Assembly: GCA_013812005.1 (NCBI GenBank)
Contig: JACCUE010000277.1
Span: 1-6,389, forward strand
Source of the DNA: Thermoleophilaceae bacterium
GTDB lineage: Bacteria > Actinomycetota > Thermoleophilia > Solirubrobacterales > Thermoleophilaceae
Direction: 5' to 3'
Length of the DNA: 6,389 nt
The notes under the pieces were generated by a model. It had not been told where the DNA came from and made no database searches. It saw only the letters and a program-made list of their open reading frames with translations. The translations under genes were made by a program, and so were the position numbers. Position 1 is the first letter of the stretch; every line of letters begins with the position of its first letter. Below, piece by piece: positions 5,197 to 6,389 of this stretch.

Positions 5197-5378
5197 TTGC
5201 GCTCGAGGTCGGCCACGTCGGCGGAGGCCGCGTCGGCCCTCTCCTCGGCCCGGGCCTGCTTCTCCTTGGCGTTGCCCTTGGCCTCTTCCTTCTGGCCCTG
5301 GCGGCGCAGGGAGGGGTCGTCAGCCACGTCGCCTGCGGCCTTCTTGGCGCGGCCCGTGATCTTGTCGATGATGCTCAT
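5190..5378 (-). CDS. csbD: CsbD family stress-response protein
   Basis: The 62-residue, highly charged protein reads MSIIDKITGRAKKAAGDVAD at its start, then LRRQGQKEEAKGNAKEK (about 24-40) and ends VADLERKT. The K-GRAKKAAGD...G..E.AKG.AKEK pattern is the CsbD domain, a small helical protein first named in Bacillus subtilis as controlled by sigma B. Members build up during general, osmotic or stationary-phase stress; the molecular role is unknown. There is no signal peptide or membrane segment. The start at 5378 has AAGGAG 11 bases upstream, a slightly long spacing. A good stress-type promoter lies about 35 bases before the start, and a perfect hairpin overlaps its stop codon, so it looks like a single-gene unit. 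The Ala/Glu/Lys bias is normal for the family and not a sign of transfer. Confidence 0.92.
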   Translation of the reverse strand: MSIIDKITGRAKKAAGDVADDPSLRRQGQKEEAKGNAKEKQARAEERADAASADVADLERKT

Positions 5379-5389
5379 GCTTGGCTGAG

Positions 5390-5395
5390 CTCCTT
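5390..5395 (-). promoter_or_regulatory. Ribosome binding site of csbD
   Basis: AAGGAG on the minus strand, 11 bases before ATG 5378. The core is perfect but the spacing is a little longer than usual. Confidence 0.65.
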
Positions 5396-5413
5396 AGTCG
5401 TGTGAAAGTCAGC

Positions 5414-5440
5414 TTACCCACGGGTCGGCCAGGCTTAACC
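5414..5440 (-). promoter_or_regulatory. General-stress sigma factor (SigB/SigF-type) promoter of csbD
   Basis: On the minus strand GGTTAA (5440-5435) and GGGTAA (5419-5414) are separated by 15 bases. The known SigB/SigF-family pattern is about GTTTAA (or GGTTT) - N12-16 - GGGTAT, so both boxes and the spacing agree closely. The predicted start, near 5407, leaves a leader of about 28 bases that contains the AAGGAG ribosome binding site. The sigma factor gene itself is not in the window. Confidence 0.62.
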
Positions 5441-5446
5441 GGAGTT

Positions 5447-5464
5447 GTGCGGATCAGCACGCAC
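5447..5464 (-). terminator. Weak hairpin after the zinc-knuckle gene
   Basis: GTGCG and CGCAC form a 5-bp stem with an 8-base loop, starting 3 bases after the zinc-knuckle gene's stop and 7 bases before the csbD promoter. There is no U-tract. It may be a weak terminator separating the two units. Confidence 0.25.
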
Positions 5465-5466
5465 GT

Positions 5467-5904
5467 CTACACCAGTTCGGCGGCCCGCCGGCGGGCGCTC
5501 TTCCAGCTCCCGAACGCCGCGAAGACGTCACTGAGCGGGGGGATCTCCGGATCCACGACGGCGAGTTGCTGGTAGTCGACCATCAGCAGGCGCTCGGGCC
5601 GCTCTCCCCTGGTGCCGGCGACTGCGCGGATGCCCTCGAGCACGTCGTCCGGGGATCGGGGCGGATGGCCATTCTCGTCGCCGTGACGCTTGGCCCGACG
5701 GCTGAACACGCCCGCCGCGGTGCCCTTGGCTCCCGGCCTCGGAGCGGGCTCGGTGCGGGAGCGCCCGGCGCCGATCAGCAGCTGGCAGTGTGCGCAGCGC
5801 ACCGGCCTGGCGGGCCACGGGGCGCGGACGTCGCGCTCGATCAGTAGGTGACAGTGCGGGCAGTAGGCGCCGGTGGTCTCCGCGGTCTCGGCTTGGCCGC
5901 CCAT
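5467..5904 (-). CDS. Zinc-knuckle protein with C-terminal helical-repeat (HNH-repeat-like) domain
   Basis: This is a 145-residue protein of unknown function. The N-terminal third has two copies of a CxHCxLLI unit, CPHCHLLI at 15-22 and CAHCQLLI at 37-44, giving C-X2-C-X18-C-X2-C, a probable structural zinc site. A basic, Pro/Arg-rich linker follows (about 46-83, including FSRRAKRHG). The C-terminal region, DDVLEGIRAVAGTRGERPE...PLSDVFAAFGSWKSARRRAAELV (86-145), looks like the homing-endonuclease-associated repeat, whose hallmark is FGSW followed by A..-A; that small helical unit is thought to bind DNA. A nucleic-acid-binding or regulatory role is inferred. Start 5904 is chosen because the residues before it, in the frame reaching 6000, look like non-coding shadow of the flavoprotein. 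It begins 10 bases after the flavoprotein stop with only a weak ribosome binding site, so they are probably co-translated. Confidence 0.72.
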   Translation of the reverse strand: MGGQAETAETTGAYCPHCHLLIERDVRAPWPARPVRCAHCQLLIGAGRSRTEPAPRPGAKGTAAGVFSRRAKRHGDENGHPPRSPDDVLEGIRAVAGTRGERPERLLMVDYQQLAVVDPEIPPLSDVFAAFGSWKSARRRAAELV

Positions 5905-5914
5905 GTCTAGCTCA

Positions 5915-6389
5915 TCACTCGGGCGGTGGTGGGATGGGCCTGGCGCGCAGCGCGGTGGCCACGGCCACCAGGTTCGACGCCGCGGCCCGGCCTGTCTCAT
6001 GAGACCAGTCCTTGCCGTCTTCGCCCTCCGACTCGAGGTAGCTGGGGCCGGGGCCCGGCCCCTTGTTCCAGTAGGTCCACGCCTGGCCGGGCACCGTATA
6101 GCCGATGTCGATCAGGCTCCCGGCCGTCTCGGAGATCACGTGGTGCGCGCCGTCCTCGTTGCCGGTCACCACGACGCCCGCCACCTTGTTGTAGGCCACG
6201 GGCCGCTCCTCGTCGTCGGTCTCCGAGAGGAGGGCGTCCATGCGCTCCATCACCCGCTGGGTCACGCTGGCCGGCTTGCCGAGCCAGGTGGGCGTGGCCA
6301 CGACCAGGATGTCCGCCCCCAGCACCTTCTCGAGGATGGGGGGCCACTGGTCTCCGTCTCCCTCGTCGTTGGTCACTCCGGGCTTCACG
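5915..6389 (-). CDS. Flavodoxin family protein / NADPH-dependent FMN reductase (5' end beyond window)
   Basis: About 157 C-terminal residues are visible; the start lies past the right edge, and the GTG at 6388 is read here as an internal Val. The protein shows GVTNDEGDGDQWPPI, a central strand and loop ADILVVATPTWLGKPAS (about 25-41) that in this fold holds the flavin, a helix VTQRVMERMDALL, and GNEDGAHH (76-83) after the strand VAGVVVTG. These are hallmarks of the NADPH-dependent FMN reductase/flavodoxin-like fold, whose members reduce quinones, nitro or azo compounds, or act in redox defence. The substrate is unknown. A Gly/Pro-rich loop (NKGPGPGPSY, about 108-117) near the flavin edge is worth noting. 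The missing N-terminus, roughly 40 residues, should contain the phosphate-binding loop. The zinc-knuckle gene follows after 10 bases in the same direction. Confidence 0.85.
   Translation of the reverse strand, partial: VKPGVTNDEGDGDQWPPILEKVLGADILVVATPTWLGKPASVTQRVMERMDALLSETDDEERPVAYNKVAGVVVTGNEDGAHHVISETAGSLIDIGYTVPGQAWTYWNKGPGPGPSYLESEGEDGKDWSHETGRAAASNLVAVATALRARPIPPPPE

Noticed and set aside
5905..6000. A 32-residue N-terminal extension of the zinc-knuckle protein
   Set aside because: It overlaps the end of the flavoprotein gene and is Trp/Pro/Arg-rich shadow sequence. The ATG at 5904 sits just after the flavoprotein stop.
1..6389. CRISPR array, tRNA, insertion sequence or prophage genes
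   Set aside because: No regularly spaced direct repeats, cloverleaf-like stretch, transposase or integrase motif, or terminal repeats were seen on either strand by eye.

Overview
The window is a GC-rich, gene-dense stretch of bacterial chromosome. It most resembles a high-GC actinobacterium, and the mix of short families suggests a Thermoleophilia/Solirubrobacterales-like soil lineage. That placement is an inference from composition, protein resemblance and promoter style (TAnnnT -10 boxes, a leaderless-looking start, a stress-sigma-type promoter). No rRNA, tRNA, mobile element, CRISPR array or phage gene was seen.

Left part (1-703), minus strand: the first 35 codons of a SnoaL-like/ester-cyclase-type protein run off the left edge, and upstream of it lies a complete SRPBCC (START/Bet v1-fold) protein. 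Both folds bind small hydrophobic molecules.

Centre (805-4875), plus strand: two closely packed gene pairs. The first is a nitrilase-superfamily amidohydrolase followed after 10 bp by an E. coli-type, glutamine-dependent asparagine synthetase of only 499 residues. One enzyme cleaves C-N bonds and the other makes amides, so the two probably share a nitrogen or amide pathway. The second pair, after a 94-bp gap with its own promoter-like -10 and strong ribosome binding site, is an alpha/beta-fold hydrolase followed after 7 bp by a pyridoxamine 5'-phosphate oxidase (PdxH) starting at GTG.

Right part (4894-6389), minus strand, convergent with the centre: in transcription order these are a flavodoxin/NADPH-dependent FMN reductase (5' end cut by the right edge), a zinc-knuckle protein whose C-terminus resembles the homing-endonuclease-associated helical repeat, a CsbD-family stress protein, and a 58-residue acidic hydrophilic protein. 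csbD is preceded by a close match to a general-stress (SigB/SigF-type) promoter, GGTTAA-N15-GGGTAA. It is followed by a 119-bp gap holding three inverted repeats, and a weaker stress-type promoter precedes the 58-residue gene. The csbD end of this block therefore looks like a small stress regulon segment.

No clear-cut new defence or biosynthetic system is visible. The best leads are the stress promoter and hairpin-rich gap around csbD, the nitrilase/AsnB pair, and the zinc-knuckle/helical-repeat protein next to a flavoprotein.
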